This document shows positions 12,015 to 12,349 of a stretch of DNA of 12,349 nucleotides, in pieces. The stretch comes from RGIG8775 sp045121195. GTDB taxonomy: Bacteria; Bacillota; Clostridia; Oscillospirales; CAG-272. The stretch spans positions 1 through 12,349 of the forward strand of contig JBGVFO010000141.1 in the NCBI GenBank assembly GCA_045121195.1, in the 5' to 3' direction. The position numbers were made by a program, and so were the translations under genes. The number at the start of each line of letters is the position of its first letter. The stretch's first letter is position 1. Below the pieces are notes generated by a model that saw nothing but the letters and a program-made list of their open reading frames with translations, ran no database searches and was not told the DNA's origin.

Positions 12015-12349
12015 ATGGAGAATTACGTGATCCTCGGCGCGGTTGCCCTTATCGTAGCCGTTGGCGCTTGGTCCACCGTCAAGCACTTCAAGGGCGAGGG
12101 CGGTTGCTGCGGAGGCGGCGGCTACAAGCCGAAGAAAAAGAGGCAGACGGGCGTTCGCTATCAAAAGGTCTTTTCCGTGGAGGGGATGCACTGCGAGCAT
12201 TGCCGGATACGGGTAGAGGAGGTCGTGAACGATATGGACGGCATTGTGGGCAAGGTCGATCTGAAAAGAGGAGAGCTTGTGGTTTCTTATGCGGCGGACG
12301 TGGACGACGAAACGGTACGGACGCGCCTGGAAAGGGTCGGTTATACCGT
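12015..12349 (+). CDS. Membrane-anchored heavy-metal-associated (HMA) domain protein, 3' end outside the window
   Basis: The visible 111 residues contain an N-terminal membrane helix (about 4-20), a Gly/Cys stretch with Cys31-Cys32, a basic linker (KPKKKR, 38-43) and an HMA domain from about 50. The domain has the metal-binding motif GMHCEHC (57-63; Cys60 and Cys63) followed by the VEEVVNDMDGIVGKVDL and VGY elements of the ferredoxin-like fold. Such domains bind soft metals (Cu+, Zn2+) in CopZ and P-type ATPases. Anchored versions next to feoB occur in other Clostridia, where the role is unproven; metal handling linked to iron uptake is an inference. A GAGGAAAG ribosome site precedes the ATG. 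Whether the protein ends soon after or continues (for example into a P-type ATPase) cannot be seen. Confidence 0.85.
   Translation, partial: MENYVILGAVALIVAVGAWSTVKHFKGEGGCCGGGGYKPKKKRQTGVRYQKVFSVEGMHCEHCRIRVEEVVNDMDGIVGKVDLKRGELVVSYAADVDDETVRTRLERVGYT

Overview
The window looks like a chromosomal segment of an anaerobic Clostridia member, most likely an uncultured gut Oscillospirales relative. That placement is inferred from gene order (rnfCDGEAB; feoA-feoB-Cys-rich protein), strong AGGAGG-type ribosome sites, consensus sigma-A promoters and moderately GC-rich coding DNA. No rRNA, tRNA, CRISPR array, transposase or phage gene was seen.

Layout. (1) Positions 1-283 are AT-richer and non-coding, with a REP-like palindrome and a rightward terminator-like hairpin. 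(2) Positions 284-8979 are all leftward genes. Read in transcription order they are rnfC, rnfD, rnfG, rnfE, rnfA, rnfB (a complete Rnf complex), a NusG-domain-II membrane protein and a Gx-transporter/heptaprenyl-diphosphate-synthase-I-like membrane protein. These eight overlap or are separated by at most 12 bp and follow one consensus promoter (9024-9052). A tandem-domain lipoprotein gene with its own promoter (2428-2457) comes next, then apbE, the FAD:protein FMN transferase expected to flavinylate RnfD and RnfG. A strong terminator hairpin separates the lipoprotein gene from apbE. (3) Positions 8980-9423 are the divergent intergenic region. (4) Positions 9332-12349 are rightward: a consensus promoter with a palindromic operator at its start site, feoA, a structured feoA-feoB gap with a second copy of the palindrome, feoB, a 56-residue FeoB-associated Cys-rich membrane protein, a strong terminator, and a membrane-anchored heavy-metal-associated (HMA) protein cut by the window end.

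How the genes fit together. Rnf oxidises ferredoxin, reduces NAD+ and pumps Na+ or H+. It needs covalent FMN (supplied by ApbE) and many iron-sulfur clusters; the Cys motifs here suggest up to eight [4Fe-4S] and one [2Fe-2S]. A ferrous iron uptake operon lies back to back with it. The most notable points are a double-length RnfG with two FMN-attachment motifs, a duplicated lipoprotein without a canonical FMN site, a shared CxGCPxAKxC motif in the RnfE tail and the FeoB-associated protein, twin GGTTAGC-N4-GCTAACC palindromes in the feo operon, and an intrinsic terminator placed just before the last visible gene of each arm. No wholly new system was identified; the novelty is in variations on known modules.
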